In this document: one piece after another, positions 45,432-54,992 of the stretch
How positions within the stretch are numbered: the stretch's first letter is position 1
Layout of the letters: each line of letters starts with the position of its first letter
Notes under the pieces: generated by a model
What the model was told of the DNA's origin: nothing
What the model saw: only the letters and a program-made list of their open reading frames with translations
Database searches by the model: none
Made by a program: the position numbers and the translations under genes
Assembly (NCBI GenBank): GCA_002730875.1
Contig: PCBI01000005.1
Span: forward strand, 620,001-684,000
DNA length: 64,000 nucleotides
From: Spirochaetaceae bacterium
GTDB lineage: Bacteria; Spirochaetota; Leptospiria; Leptospirales; Leptonemataceae
Reading direction: 5' to 3'

Positions 45432-46636
45432 ACCATTTCCCTGTTCTAGTTGTCATTCTGGATATCCTGGTCTGGCCCGAACCGGGGAGCGCATCATTCA
45501 TTGGTCTGTTTCTTTTCATTGGAGCCCTGCTCGTCACGTTCATACTCTTTCAGGTTGCCTCCTACCGAAAGAAGCGTCGCTCGGAAAACATCGATATAGT
45601 GATGCATCATGCTTATGATCGTCATGTGGCGGGAAAGGAAATCCAGCGTCTGAAGGCTTTTCTGGCCAATAGTTCCGATAAGGATCTGGAAGCTTTTCGT
45701 CAGAGCTTTGGAAACATGCGGAAACCGTTGTTGATCTACGTCCGCGAACATCCCGATAAAGACTCGGTGCGCCTGTATCAAAGACTGGCTGTGGAAGGCC
45801 TGGGAAGCACCATGGACGGGGATGCCGATGTGCACCGAGGCGAGATTGGGCTCACAGAGCTTGGCGGCAAAAAGTATCTGTTTCTTATTACGGACATCGG
45901 CGAGCAGTTGGAATTTGTTCTTCCGAACTCAGCTCCGCGAATCCAGGGCGATAGCATAACGGCCTACATGTACCGTCCTCAGTCCGGGGGATACAATGTT
46001 TCTATCACCATTGATAAGAAGCTCTCCGGAGGTCATTACATGGGCGACATCGCGGCGGTGGAGGAGGCTGAGGATCGGCATCGCATGGCCTTCATGGAGT
46101 TGGACGGCAAGATACGGGCCTTCATCCCGGAAACTGGATTGGAGCTGGGCGATAAGAAAGGGAAGAACGAGCATGCTAACGTAAGGACGGGGCCGGCCCA
46201 GGAATCGACCACAAAGTCACCGGCCCGCCAGGCGATGGATATGGATCCCGCGGGAGGCTCGGCCGCCCCGCCGATGCCTCACCGTGGTCAGCCTGGAAAG
46301 GCCGGTCAAAGCCCGCCCAAAAAAGACAGCTCCGGTGCCGAAGAGACCGAACGAGAGATCATTGAGTTTACTATCATGCTGGAAAAGATCTCAGACCGGG
46401 CGGCTGTATTCAGTACCGATCATGACCTCATGAGTTACACCAGATTTCATCATCTCTGGGAGTTGCACCTGACACTTTTTGATGGAACCGAATTCATGAC
46501 CCGGGGTATCTTTTCCCCGCTTCCCCAGGGGTCGCACCGATATCTGTTTCGCTTCCAGGAAACGGAGCCGGCCAAGCTTGTGGCGCTCAAAAAGGAAATC
46601 GAAAACAATCAGCCCTTCCCGGAACGTATGAACTGA
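45428..46636 (+). CDS. Single-pass membrane protein of unknown function
   Basis: A 402-aa protein with one transmembrane segment (about 24-44, FIGLFLFIGALLVTFILFQV) followed by basic residues, so the bulk is cytoplasmic. It has a helical stretch, then beta-rich segments (RIQGDSITAYMYRPQSGGYNVSITI) and a Pro/Gly/Ala-rich linker (about 258-300). A second beta-rich segment ends it. The two-part layout recalls split PilZ-like proteins of spirochaetes, but no RxxxR or DxSxxG motif is seen. Coupled to the upstream lipoprotein by ATGA. Confidence 0.6.
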   Translation: MNHFPVLVVILDILVWPEPGSASFIGLFLFIGALLVTFILFQVASYRKKRRSENIDIVMHHAYDRHVAGKEIQRLKAFLANSSDKDLEAFRQSFGNMRKPLLIYVREHPDKDSVRLYQRLAVEGLGSTMDGDADVHRGEIGLTELGGKKYLFLITDIGEQLEFVLPNSAPRIQGDSITAYMYRPQSGGYNVSITIDKKLSGGHYMGDIAAVEEAEDRHRMAFMELDGKIRAFIPETGLELGDKKGKNEHANVRTGPAQESTTKSPARQAMDMDPAGGSAAPPMPHRGQPGKAGQSPPKKDSSGAEETEREIIEFTIMLEKISDRAAVFSTDHDLMSYTRFHHLWELHLTLFDGTEFMTRGIFSPLPQGSHRYLFRFQETEPAKLVALKKEIENNQPFPERMN

Positions 46637-46869
46637 GCCGTGGCTTCCTGTGGACGGGCCGGTTTGCTTTGTGCTGATTCGCCTGTAGGCGGGCGTCATC
46701 TCTCTTGTCTGTGTGAGCCATTTTGTTGCTCGGACGCTCTGCAACCGTTGCGGCAATGGATGCCGGCCGCAATGGCAGCAGGGAACCGCTGGACTTTCCG
46801 GTCGGTTTGATTTTTTTAGCCCGGAGGCGCGCTTCCAGAGCAACCCGGTACGCGCCGAATGAGGAATCC

Positions 46870-47496
46870 ATGCACCCAGCCCAAATTGCCGCCTATCATA
46901 TCCATTATCTTCTGGCCATTGTTTTGGCCATCTATGGTTTCGCTGCGCTTTGGCTGGATTCGCGGCTGAAGAAGAATCAGCCCATATCTCATGCCACGCG
47001 ACAGGCGCATAAACAGTACGCCATTACCGTGAAGGTGATGCAATATCTTACCATCATCACGCTGCTCACCGGCCTATATCTACTGTCGTACAAACTCCGC
47101 GCCATTGCCGATACAACGGTGCCTTACACGGCCTTCATGTGGGCCTATATCAAGGTGTTCTTGTTCCTGGCCCTCACCGGAATCATGGGGGCTCTTGGCA
47201 GTATACCGCTGAAGAAGAGGCTGCATGCGCTGGAATCCGGCGGTATTGACGGTGACCTCCAGAAATCCACGGCCAAAAAGCTTCACCTCTTCAAGCTGCT
47301 GCAGCTGGTGCTGATCGTCTTGATGTTTGGCCTGGGTACCTATAAGCCAAGCCCCGTGAAGATCCAGCGCGTAGACCCGAGTCAGCAGCAACCCGCCCCT
47401 TCCGGCGAAACCACGGTGAATCCTTCCGCGGATCCAAACGCCGCTCAGGAAACACCACCGGTCCCGGAATCGCCGGCCCCGGGAACCAATCAGTAG
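46870..47496 (+). CDS. Four-helix membrane protein of unknown function
   Basis: 208 aa. The ATG at 46870 has GAGGA upstream and is much better than an in-frame start 147 nt earlier. Four hydrophobic segments (about 8-28, 56-76, 90-110 and 138-157) include His residues in or near the first helix (AAYHIHYLLAIVLAIYG). This arrangement resembles CopD/DUF2269-type or cytochrome b-like small membrane proteins, though no heme ligand pair is certain. The C-terminus is a Pro/Gln/Thr-rich tail with no predicted fold. It stands alone. Confidence 0.6.
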   Translation: MHPAQIAAYHIHYLLAIVLAIYGFAALWLDSRLKKNQPISHATRQAHKQYAITVKVMQYLTIITLLTGLYLLSYKLRAIADTTVPYTAFMWAYIKVFLFLALTGIMGALGSIPLKKRLHALESGGIDGDLQKSTAKKLHLFKLLQLVLIVLMFGLGTYKPSPVKIQRVDPSQQQPAPSGETTVNPSADPNAAQETPPVPESPAPGTNQ

Positions 47497-47715
47497 CCAG
47501 AGATCGAGTCAGCCACAGGGAACGGGAGTATCGGTCCATTGTCCAGAAATGCCGCCCCGGGACTCCCACATAAACGCCCGCAAAGAGGAGAGTGGTAATC
47601 TCGCGGCCCGGGTGCAGGCTCATCGCCGACCGATCCCTCGAAACCGGGTCTGGCTATGCACGGCAGGGCAGTCCCTTATCCACGGAAGCCCCTTTATGCA
47701 CGGTAGACCGGTGGC

Positions 47716-48537
47716 TCAGGATTTGTAATTGGGTCGTCGGCGTTCTTTGAAAGCCGCCTGCAGTTCGCGAAAATCTTCGCTGTCTAGAAAGGCCGAGTTC
47801 CAGACCGCCACATACTTCAAGCCCTCTTCGGGGCTGTGATTCTGCATGTAGTTGAGTTGGTCCTTCACGCCTTTGAGAACGATGCCGGGATTGGCCGCGA
47901 TTTCAGCGGCCAGCTTCTGCGCATTCTGGTGTAGCTCTTCCATGCCCGAATACACCTCGCTGAACAGCCCCATTTGATGGCATTTTTCGGCGCTGAAATC
48001 CCCGCCGGTGAAGGCCATCAGCCGGGCATTGCCCTGGCCCACAATTCCGGGAAGCCTATTCAGACTGCACATATCAGCCACAATGGCCACCTTCGTTTCC
48101 CGGAGGCTCACGGTGGCATCCCCGGAAGCGAGTCTCAGGTCGCAGGCGCAGATCAAATCCAGCGCTCCGCCGACGCAATGTTTGTGAACTCCGGCCAGAA
48201 AGACAATGGGGCTGTTCATAATGCGAATGAAGCCGCTCTGCATGTCCTGTATCAGCTTCAGGAATTGCATGCGCTGGTCACCGGTAGCCCCCTGAATCAG
48301 ATCGCCGAATTTTTCGCCGAACTCATTCAGCTCCAGTCCCATGGAAAAGGATTTCTTTTTGGACAAAAACACGGCGGCCTTTATGTTGGAATCCTGCTCC
48401 AGATACTCTACAAGCTCTGGAAGCTCCTTCCAGAAGTCCCACACCATGGAATTTCTGGGATCCGGTCCGTTCAGGTAAATAATGGCTGTTCGATTTTCTG
48501 ATTGTTTTTCAATTTCAAAGAAGTTGAATTGGCCCAT
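47716..48537 (-). CDS. Crotonase family protein, dienoyl-CoA isomerase-like
   Basis: About 273 aa with the enoyl-CoA hydratase/isomerase fold. The acyl-CoA oxyanion loops are SKKKSFSMGLELNEF and VGGALDLICACDLRLAS. The stretch KVAIVADMCSLNRLPGIVG matches the ADxGTLxRLP motif of delta3,5-delta2,4-dienoyl-CoA isomerases more than hydratases. It probably serves beta-oxidation of unsaturated fatty acids, the main carbon source in Leptospira-type spirochaetes. ATG at 48537 is used; a GTG at 48561 would add 8 residues. Divergent from the next gene with only about 40 bp between. Confidence 0.82.
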   Translation of the reverse strand: MGQFNFFEIEKQSENRTAIIYLNGPDPRNSMVWDFWKELPELVEYLEQDSNIKAAVFLSKKKSFSMGLELNEFGEKFGDLIQGATGDQRMQFLKLIQDMQSGFIRIMNSPIVFLAGVHKHCVGGALDLICACDLRLASGDATVSLRETKVAIVADMCSLNRLPGIVGQGNARLMAFTGGDFSAEKCHQMGLFSEVYSGMEELHQNAQKLAAEIAANPGIVLKGVKDQLNYMQNHSPEEGLKYVAVWNSAFLDSEDFRELQAAFKERRRPNYKS

Positions 48538-48580
48538 AAGGGAGAAGGTGCGGATCAGCACGAGTCCGCAAGCGTAAAAA

Positions 48581-49174
48581 ATGAAGCCACAGGAGCTAAA
48601 GGAGAAACTAGAGGAACCGGGTCAGTCATTCCGGCTTGGATCCGTGATCCAGGAGGTGGCGATTCAGGCGCGTACTGATGGGCAGACCATGGATTCCCTG
48701 GAGTCCCTCCTTGAACCCTGCAAGGATCCTGATTTCTGGAAGTCCGAGGGGCGCTGGGGTAGTACCCTCTTTCATACCATCGTCCGCGTCGGGAACTCTC
48801 GTTCCATGATGCTGCTTCTTGGATTCGCCCGCTCTTTGCCCGAGGACTTCCCCTATGGACCGGTGGATTTGCTGGGCAATATACTGCCACTATACGGCCA
48901 CATCATGATCGGCCCGGCCAAGGATCTGGTGCGTTCTCGGAGTGCTGCCTCGGAGGCGGTGGGCCTGCAGGCTCTTTGTCAGCTCTATTTGGATGGGGTC
49001 GTACACGGGGATAACGCTCAGTATCTAAAGGAACTGATCCAGGGTTTTGACGGAGACAGCTATCTATCGCAAAACATAGTGGAACTCGTCCACACTTCTA
49101 TGCAAAGAGCCAGTCTGGAAGAAGAGGGAGCCATCGACCCGGACGATGTACTCGTCGAAATAGGCGAGATCTGA
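48581..49174 (+). CDS. Helical protein of unknown function
   Basis: A 197-aa soluble, mostly helical protein. The spacing of hydrophobic residues (LGSVIQEVAIQ, MDSLESLLEPC, LFHTIVRVGNSRSMMLLLGFA, AVGLQALCQLYLDG) suggests HEAT- or ARM-like repeats, with an acidic C-terminus. I do not recognise a family. ATG at 48581; the crotonase gene begins about 20-45 bp away on the other strand. Confidence 0.55.
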   Translation: MKPQELKEKLEEPGQSFRLGSVIQEVAIQARTDGQTMDSLESLLEPCKDPDFWKSEGRWGSTLFHTIVRVGNSRSMMLLLGFARSLPEDFPYGPVDLLGNILPLYGHIMIGPAKDLVRSRSAASEAVGLQALCQLYLDGVVHGDNAQYLKELIQGFDGDSYLSQNIVELVHTSMQRASLEEEGAIDPDDVLVEIGEI

Positions 49175-49236
49175 AACGCCGAGAATCCAGGCAGTAGCGT
49201 CAACGCGGGCTCGATCGCTGGTCGGTCGCCGCGGGA

Positions 49237-50301
49237 CTAACCGTTGCCGGTGGCGTCTTCACTCATCAGCGCCGGAGGCTGCGCACCGTGAAGGCTCTGC
49301 AGATTCTGGAAAAGGGAAATAGAAGCCGTTAAACTACTGTGGAGTCGTATCCGTCGAATGGGTTTCTTTTGAGTTCCACTGCGATGGTACAATCGAAGCT
49401 CCGCCGTTGGCAGTACCTCTTCGCGCCAGAGTTGCCAGACTCCGGCATCATCGTAGACCTTTCGCTGATGGAGGAATGCGGGAAACTGTTCAGGTTCGTC
49501 ACGTTTACCTGTGGAATAGCGAAAAAGCAATCTTCCGGTGGCCACACTATCAGGCCTCATTTGAATATAGCGTACCGATGAACTTACAAGTCCGCCAAAC
49601 AGGGTGCCCAAAAAGATGAGACCCAGGATTCCGGCTCGGTGAATGTCCGTTAACGCAACTTCCAGCCCCTGCAGAACCAGGAACACCATCCCGGCGAAGA
49701 AGACGGCCAGAGGGAATGAAGTCTCCAGCGCCACTGGATCCGACCAGAGCACGGTGCGTTTATTCTGCATTAATTTGAGCCGCTTGAAGGTGGCGGGCTG
49801 CAGGCTGGGAACTGGAGGTTCACTATGAGCAGGGAGGATGCAGTCTCGCTGAAGCGCTTCGATGCGCAGGTACTTTTTGCTGGCCTCTCGCCGGGAACTG
49901 AAGCGATGGACTTCCAGATAGATGTTTCCGGGCAGTCGAACGAAGAACACGGCGCCGCTTCGGGGGGAGATTCGCAGCTCCTTGGTTTGAGTCAGATCGC
50001 CGGCCAAACGCAAAGTGCCGCCCGGTTCCGCCAGGATTATGCGAAACCGAAGTTGATCTTTTTCCTTAACCCTTTCACAGAGGACGCGAATAGACACTCT
50101 TCGCAGATACACCAGGATGGTGGAGCCAAGACCCGCAGCCAGAAAGCCGAGCGAAATCAGTAGCTCGGCAGAAGCTGAAGGAAGGGATTCCTGAAACCGG
50201 TAGTACACACCCACGGAAATGAAGGACAGGCCCGCCACCAATAGCAGTGGGCCGCCTATGGTCGTAGAGCGCGAAGGGAGTAGCTTTACTCGATCCTTCA
50301 T
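49237..50301 (-). CDS. Membrane protein with two hydrophobic hairpins, unknown function
   Basis: 354 aa. Hydrophobic segments lie near 15-35 and 46-64 and near 193-211 and 222-242, forming two hairpins separated by about 125 cytoplasmic residues rich in beta strands and basic residues. A C-terminal soluble part of about 110 residues follows. The duplicated hairpin-plus-soluble-domain layout resembles tandem PH-like bacterial membrane proteins, but I cannot assign one. Its start overlaps the pepA stop by 4 nt (ATGA), so it is expressed with pepA. Confidence 0.6.
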   Translation of the reverse strand: MKDRVKLLPSRSTTIGGPLLLVAGLSFISVGVYYRFQESLPSASAELLISLGFLAAGLGSTILVYLRRVSIRVLCERVKEKDQLRFRIILAEPGGTLRLAGDLTQTKELRISPRSGAVFFVRLPGNIYLEVHRFSSRREASKKYLRIEALQRDCILPAHSEPPVPSLQPATFKRLKLMQNKRTVLWSDPVALETSFPLAVFFAGMVFLVLQGLEVALTDIHRAGILGLIFLGTLFGGLVSSSVRYIQMRPDSVATGRLLFRYSTGKRDEPEQFPAFLHQRKVYDDAGVWQLWREEVLPTAELRLYHRSGTQKKPIRRIRLHSSLTASISLFQNLQSLHGAQPPALMSEDATGNG

Positions 50302-51857
50302 TCAGACTCCAATTCGCGGTTCATCTCCGTGAGATACTGAATGATGGCCCGACAGGCAATACCGGTGGCCTTATCATCTTTGGTCATATCGCCGCCGGCA
50401 ATGTCCAGATGAAGTAGCGGAATTTCTTTGCTCAGACCGCTCAGAACAAAGGCTGCCGCGGTTTGAGCACCGCGATAGCTTTCGTGCCCGGTGTTATTGA
50501 TGTCTGCGCCGTCCAGTTTACTGGCAATGTCCTCAAAGTCCTCTTCAAGAATATCCAGGGTCTGGCAGTAATCCGCTGCCATCTCCCCGGCCCGGGCGAG
50601 TCGATCACGTTGGTCATGGTGAAGCGACATCAGAGCCGTGTGCGGCCCCACGGCTCGGGACGCTGAACCGGTGAGCGTTGCCACAGTAATCATTAAATCC
50701 GGCTCCGTCTTCTCGGCCATGGAAACTGCATCAATGAGAGTCAGTCGGCCCTCGGCGTCGGTATGGCGAATTTCTACCTTTTTTCCGCAGGTAGTATCGA
50801 CTATGGAATCGGGTAGCATGGCGCCTTCGCTCACCAGGTTGGGAGTGGCGGCCAGGAATGCATGGATCTCGAGGTGCGGCAGGGCCAGACTTCGCATTGC
50901 ATCAATAATGCCCAGTACCGTGGCCCCGCCGGTCATATCCGCTTTCATGGTATTCATGTAGTTACCTGGTTTGACCTGGATGCCGCCGGTGTCGAAGATC
51001 ACGCTCTTGCCCACCAGAGCGATGCGCTTTTTGGCCGACGGATTACTTAGCTTTAGATGAATCCATCGCGGAGGGTCATAATCTAGCGAAGCCCGCGCCA
51101 CCGTGAAGAAACAGGGCATGTTCTTTTCGATCCAGTGCAGGTCCTCCACTACGGAGACCTCCAGATTGTTGCCGGCCAGGCTCCGGGCTTCCTCGGCCAA
51201 TGTGGCGGTACGCTTCGTGTTGGGAGGCATGTTTACCAGGTCCTTGGCCCGGGCCGCCGCCTGATTCATGGCGGTTGCCAGGGCAACGGCTCCCGGGGCT
51301 TCCGGTCCCGGCTGAATACCGGCCACATACACGGAATTCACGGTAGGTAGGTCCTTGCTGTACTCCCGGGATCGGTAAAGATGGTAGCTAACAGCTGCGG
51401 AAGTAGCGATCACAGCGCTGTCCTCTTTTCCGTGCCAATTGGAGGCATCCACAATGATTCGATCCGCATCCGCTTGCAAAGAACCCAGAGCCGACTGCAT
51501 GGATTGCATTAGCCGCGAGGGGTTGCTTGCGGTGCGTTTGCCCATACCGGCTAGAATCAGCCGCGCGAAATTCAGCGGCCAATGCGAGAAAAGAAGGCTC
51601 TTCTTATAAGCGCCGCCATATCCAAGCCGGTCCACCTCCTCCAGGAACAGGGGTCTGGCTTCGCCCAGCATTTGGAGGAACCGATCCGGCAGCTCGAGTC
51701 TTGCCAGTGCATCTTTCTTTGTCGCGATCTGATCGCCGGTCGGTTCGGAGTTTTCTTTACTATCTTCGCGCTGAAATACAGGTATAATCAACGTATCTCC
51801 CTTTTGTAGCTCCGGCAGCGTTAATCCTGCTTCTAGATGGAAGTTATTGTATGGCAT
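50298..51857 (-). CDS. pepA: Leucyl aminopeptidase, M17 family
   Basis: A 519-aa two-metal aminopeptidase. Metal and catalytic segments are VGKSVIFDTGGIQVKP (with the catalytic Lys, metal Lys and Asp), MKADMTGGATVLG (Asp), and HTDAEGRLTLIDA (Asp and Glu, with the bicarbonate-site Arg). The usual Asn of NTDAEGRL is His here. The N-terminal non-catalytic domain spans about 1-180. It releases N-terminal amino acids from peptides; some homologues also bind DNA, which cannot be judged. The ATGA overlap couples it to the downstream membrane protein. Confidence 0.93.
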   Translation of the reverse strand: MPYNNFHLEAGLTLPELQKGDTLIIPVFQREDSKENSEPTGDQIATKKDALARLELPDRFLQMLGEARPLFLEEVDRLGYGGAYKKSLLFSHWPLNFARLILAGMGKRTASNPSRLMQSMQSALGSLQADADRIIVDASNWHGKEDSAVIATSAAVSYHLYRSREYSKDLPTVNSVYVAGIQPGPEAPGAVALATAMNQAAARAKDLVNMPPNTKRTATLAEEARSLAGNNLEVSVVEDLHWIEKNMPCFFTVARASLDYDPPRWIHLKLSNPSAKKRIALVGKSVIFDTGGIQVKPGNYMNTMKADMTGGATVLGIIDAMRSLALPHLEIHAFLAATPNLVSEGAMLPDSIVDTTCGKKVEIRHTDAEGRLTLIDAVSMAEKTEPDLMITVATLTGSASRAVGPHTALMSLHHDQRDRLARAGEMAADYCQTLDILEEDFEDIASKLDGADINNTGHESYRGAQTAAAFVLSGLSKEIPLLHLDIAGGDMTKDDKATGIACRAIIQYLTEMNRELESE

Positions 51858-52062
51858 CTTGTATCCTTGTCTTATAGATTGAAAGAGTTCCGTTTTCGTA
51901 ATCGGGTTCTCTTCTGGTTTCGCGGCCCGGCGTTGAATGTTCCGCGCAGGTTTGCTATCGTGGGCTATCGCAGACCGAAGTTACGATCAGCGATGGGTTC
52001 TCGGCATGGTTGGTGCACTTTCGGACGGCTTCAAGGTCCGTAAATTCAGCTGCACCCGATGC

Positions 52063-52458
52063 TTAGACAGAGCCGGTTAGCTTTTCCGCCAACTGCATAC
52101 CCAGGAAAGCCATGAGAATGCCGGAAACCAGGCTCACAGCCCAATATGTCAGGGCCAGCTTCCAGCGACCGGTCTCCAGAAGCAAGATCCCTTCTACGGA
52201 AAAAGTGGAAAACGTAGTCAACGCTCCCATGACCCCCGTGGCCCAGAACAGTCGGTGCGATTCCGCCACCCAACCCTGTCGGCCGAGCACGTAAACAATA
52301 CCAAGAAGAAAACAACCAATCACATTGGCGGTGAATGTCCCGACCGGAAATCCGGTCTGGGAGAAGCTTCGGCCCATGGCTCGGGCAATACCGAATCTCG
52401 CGCAGGCGCCCAGCGCTCCGCCCAGGGCTACCGTCAAATACATCAGAAGTAAGCTCAT
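52063..52458 (-). CDS. crcB: Fluoride channel Fluc/CrcB
   Basis: A 131-aa four-helix membrane protein. GGALGACARFGIARAMG (N-terminal), GTFTANVIGCFLLGIVYVLG (pore Asn) and GVMGALTTFSTFSVEGILLLE (pore Phe box and Thr/Ser track) are the family motifs. It exports fluoride passively as a dual-topology dimer, and the single gene fits that. No fluoride riboswitch is recognisable in the 98 bp upstream; AAAGGGAAAG is the probable ribosome site. Confidence 0.96.
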   Translation of the reverse strand: MSLLLMYLTVALGGALGACARFGIARAMGRSFSQTGFPVGTFTANVIGCFLLGIVYVLGRQGWVAESHRLFWATGVMGALTTFSTFSVEGILLLETGRWKLALTYWAVSLVSGILMAFLGMQLAEKLTGSV

Positions 52459-52556
52459 ACTTTGCTATTCAACTTTCCCTTTGCGACTATGAATTCCAGG
52501 CCAATGTTCCAGTCGAACGCATCGTTTCAGGGCTTCCGGCGCCAGAAGCGGAGTCC

Positions 52557-54992
52557 TCATCCGGGAAAGATCATGACTCCTTCTTCGAACTGCCGACGGA
52601 TCTGGCGAATCCCTTCGTCTGGCAAATCGGGATGGGATACCGCCAGTTCGTAGGTTTTTTGCACCAGGGGTTGATCCTGCACAAGATCGCTCAATCTGAA
52701 GTCCGGCAATCCGTGTTGTTTTAGTCCCAGTAGTTCGCCGGGTCCCCGAAGTTTAAGGTCTACTTCCGAGAGATAAAAGCCGTCGTCTGAATCCACCAGG
52801 GCCTGGAGTCGCGTCCCACTCTCCTCGGATTTGGAATCCGACATTAGAACACAAAAGCCCTTCTTGTTACCCCGGCCGACTCGACCCCGCAGCTGATGTA
52901 ACTGGGAAATCCCGAAACGCTCCGCATGCTCGATGATCATCATGGTGGCGTTGGGTACGTCCACGCCCACTTCGATAACGGTGGTGGTAACCAGAAGGTG
53001 GATGCGGCCGGCACGAAACTCCTTCATAATGGACTGCTTTTCGTCGGTGGCCAGTCGACCATGTAGTAGCTCAATGCGAAAATCGGGAAAAGTGGACTTC
53101 AATTCTTGAAAAGCTTCCGTGGCGGCCTTGATATCCAGTTTTTCGGATTCCTGGATCATGGGGTACACCACAAAGCCCTGCTCGCCAGCCTGCACATGGT
53201 TGCGAATACTCTTGTTCAATCCTTGCCGTCGATCTTCGGTAAGCCACATGGTTTCGATGGGCTGACGTTCTGCGGGCTTCTCTTTGAGAAGGACCAATTC
53301 CAGGTCGGCAAATGCCGTCAGACAAAGCGATCGCGGGATGGGCGTGGCGGTCATGGCTACCAGATCCGGATTCTTACCCTTGCGACGCAGCTTCTCCCTT
53401 TGCTCCACTCCAAATCGATGCTGCTCATCGATGATAACCAGTCCCAGGTTCTGAAAGCCTACTTTATCTTCAATGAGGCTATGAGTTCCAATGATGAGAT
53501 CCACTTCACCGCTGGCCGTGCCCGCCGCTATCCGATCCCTGGTCTTTTTGGGATCGGCTCCGGTCAGAAGTTCCGTATGGACCTCGGTTATCATTCCTGC
53601 GGCGTTTATGTAGGAACTCAATGTGGCAAAATGCTGTCTGGCCAGGATTTCCGTGGGAGCCATGAGCGCCACCTGGATGCCGTTTTCGATGTAATGCAAC
53701 GCCGCCGCAAAAGCGATGAGGGTCTTTCCGGAGCCCACATCGCCCTGCAAGAGGAATGCTCGAGAATGATCGCTCTGGCAATCGCGGATGATCCGATCCA
53801 GCGCTCCAATCTGTCCGCCGGTGGGTTTGAATGGAAGATGATTCAGAAGCTTGTCTACCAGCCCGCTCTTACCAAAGGGAAGGGGCCACAGTTCCCTTGC
53901 ATAGGATTGACGTTTTTGACGCTTACGGGCCATAAGCACGCCAAACAGATAGAGCTCTTCGAACTTGATGTACTCCCGGGCTGAATCCAATTCCTCTTGC
54001 GATGCCGGGAAGTGAATCCGATGAAAGGCATCCAGACGGTTAATCAGGCTTTCCGTTTTTCGAATGGTCTCCGGAATTGTCTCAAGAACGACGGAACGTT
54101 CTTCAACCCCCGAGCTTAGCTGCGCTTCGCTCGTCGCATTTCCTCCAGGCTTCGAACGAGTTCCGCTGTCGACGAAATCGGATCCGGTAGAGGACTCTGC
54201 TATTCTGTCCAGAGCTTCCCGAACCATCCGACGTAATCCCCGGCTGTCCAGGCCGGCTTTCTTAAGCGTGTCCGAGCCCGGGTAGATGGGAACGATTCGA
54301 CCTACATGCAGGAGCGATTCATCGTCATCCAGCACTTCGAAGTCCGGATGAACCATCTGCAACCCCCCAAACGATTCCAGCTTTCCGGATACAACGTAAA
54401 GAGTGTCTTTCTTGAATGCGTGGCGAAAATAGGGAATGCCGCGGAAGAAAACCAGATTTACCGGCTGGCCGTTTTCTGTACGGGTCTGAACCATGAATCG
54501 GGACTTTCGACCGTGGGTAACAAAGAAATTCTGAACGCGTACAACTATCGTAGCTTCCCCTTCTGCCAGAAGGGAGTCCTTCAGGATACTGCGATCCACG
54601 TATCGGCGCGGCAAATAATACAGAAGATCCCGGAAGCAGAATAGCCCGGCTTTTTCCAGAGCCTTCTGTTTGGCCGGTCCAATACCCTTCAGGATATCCA
54701 GGGGTTGGTCCAGTACCGAAAAGCTGCCCGGACGCTCGGTTCCGCTGGCTGATTTGCCACTGGCGGCTTTCCTGGCCCTCTTCGCGGCGGCGGAAGGTCT
54801 TGTTTCGGGTTCCGGGGAAACCCTATCTTCGGTGGCGGGTCCGGGGGCTACATCACCGGCGGAATCAGATTCTGAGGAGGCCCGGTTTTCGGATTCCGAT
54901 AGCTCGGCCGCTTCCATGCTCGAATCCGCTTCAGGGGTAGAGCTGGCCGATTTCCTACTTCGACTGGCTTTCTTTTTGGATGCGGGTTTCAC
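52557..54992 (-). CDS. recG: ATP-dependent DNA helicase RecG with N-terminal extension
   Basis: 811 aa, longer than the usual 680-700, because of about 85 Ser/Glu/Ala-rich residues at the N-terminus. The wedge/OB domain follows (LKGIGPAKQKALEKAGL, YLPRRYVDRS). Helicase motifs are Walker A GDVGSGKTLIAF, DEQHRFG, TATPIPR and the C-terminal LRGRVGRGNKKGFC. RecG reverses stalled forks and processes branched DNA. The GTG start overlaps the nth 3' end by 38 bp; an ATG at 54917 with GCGGA upstream would remove most of the tail and the overlap. Confidence 0.93.
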   Translation of the reverse strand: MKPASKKKASRSRKSASSTPEADSSMEAAELSESENRASSESDSAGDVAPGPATEDRVSPEPETRPSAAAKRARKAASGKSASGTERPGSFSVLDQPLDILKGIGPAKQKALEKAGLFCFRDLLYYLPRRYVDRSILKDSLLAEGEATIVVRVQNFFVTHGRKSRFMVQTRTENGQPVNLVFFRGIPYFRHAFKKDTLYVVSGKLESFGGLQMVHPDFEVLDDDESLLHVGRIVPIYPGSDTLKKAGLDSRGLRRMVREALDRIAESSTGSDFVDSGTRSKPGGNATSEAQLSSGVEERSVVLETIPETIRKTESLINRLDAFHRIHFPASQEELDSAREYIKFEELYLFGVLMARKRQKRQSYARELWPLPFGKSGLVDKLLNHLPFKPTGGQIGALDRIIRDCQSDHSRAFLLQGDVGSGKTLIAFAAALHYIENGIQVALMAPTEILARQHFATLSSYINAAGMITEVHTELLTGADPKKTRDRIAAGTASGEVDLIIGTHSLIEDKVGFQNLGLVIIDEQHRFGVEQREKLRRKGKNPDLVAMTATPIPRSLCLTAFADLELVLLKEKPAERQPIETMWLTEDRRQGLNKSIRNHVQAGEQGFVVYPMIQESEKLDIKAATEAFQELKSTFPDFRIELLHGRLATDEKQSIMKEFRAGRIHLLVTTTVIEVGVDVPNATMMIIEHAERFGISQLHQLRGRVGRGNKKGFCVLMSDSKSEESGTRLQALVDSDDGFYLSEVDLKLRGPGELLGLKQHGLPDFRLSDLVQDQPLVQKTYELAVSHPDLPDEGIRQIRRQFEEGVMIFPG

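Noticed and set aside
52459..52556. Fluoride riboswitch upstream of crcB
   Set aside because: The conserved GGnGATGG and pseudoknot elements are not present in the 98-bp leader.
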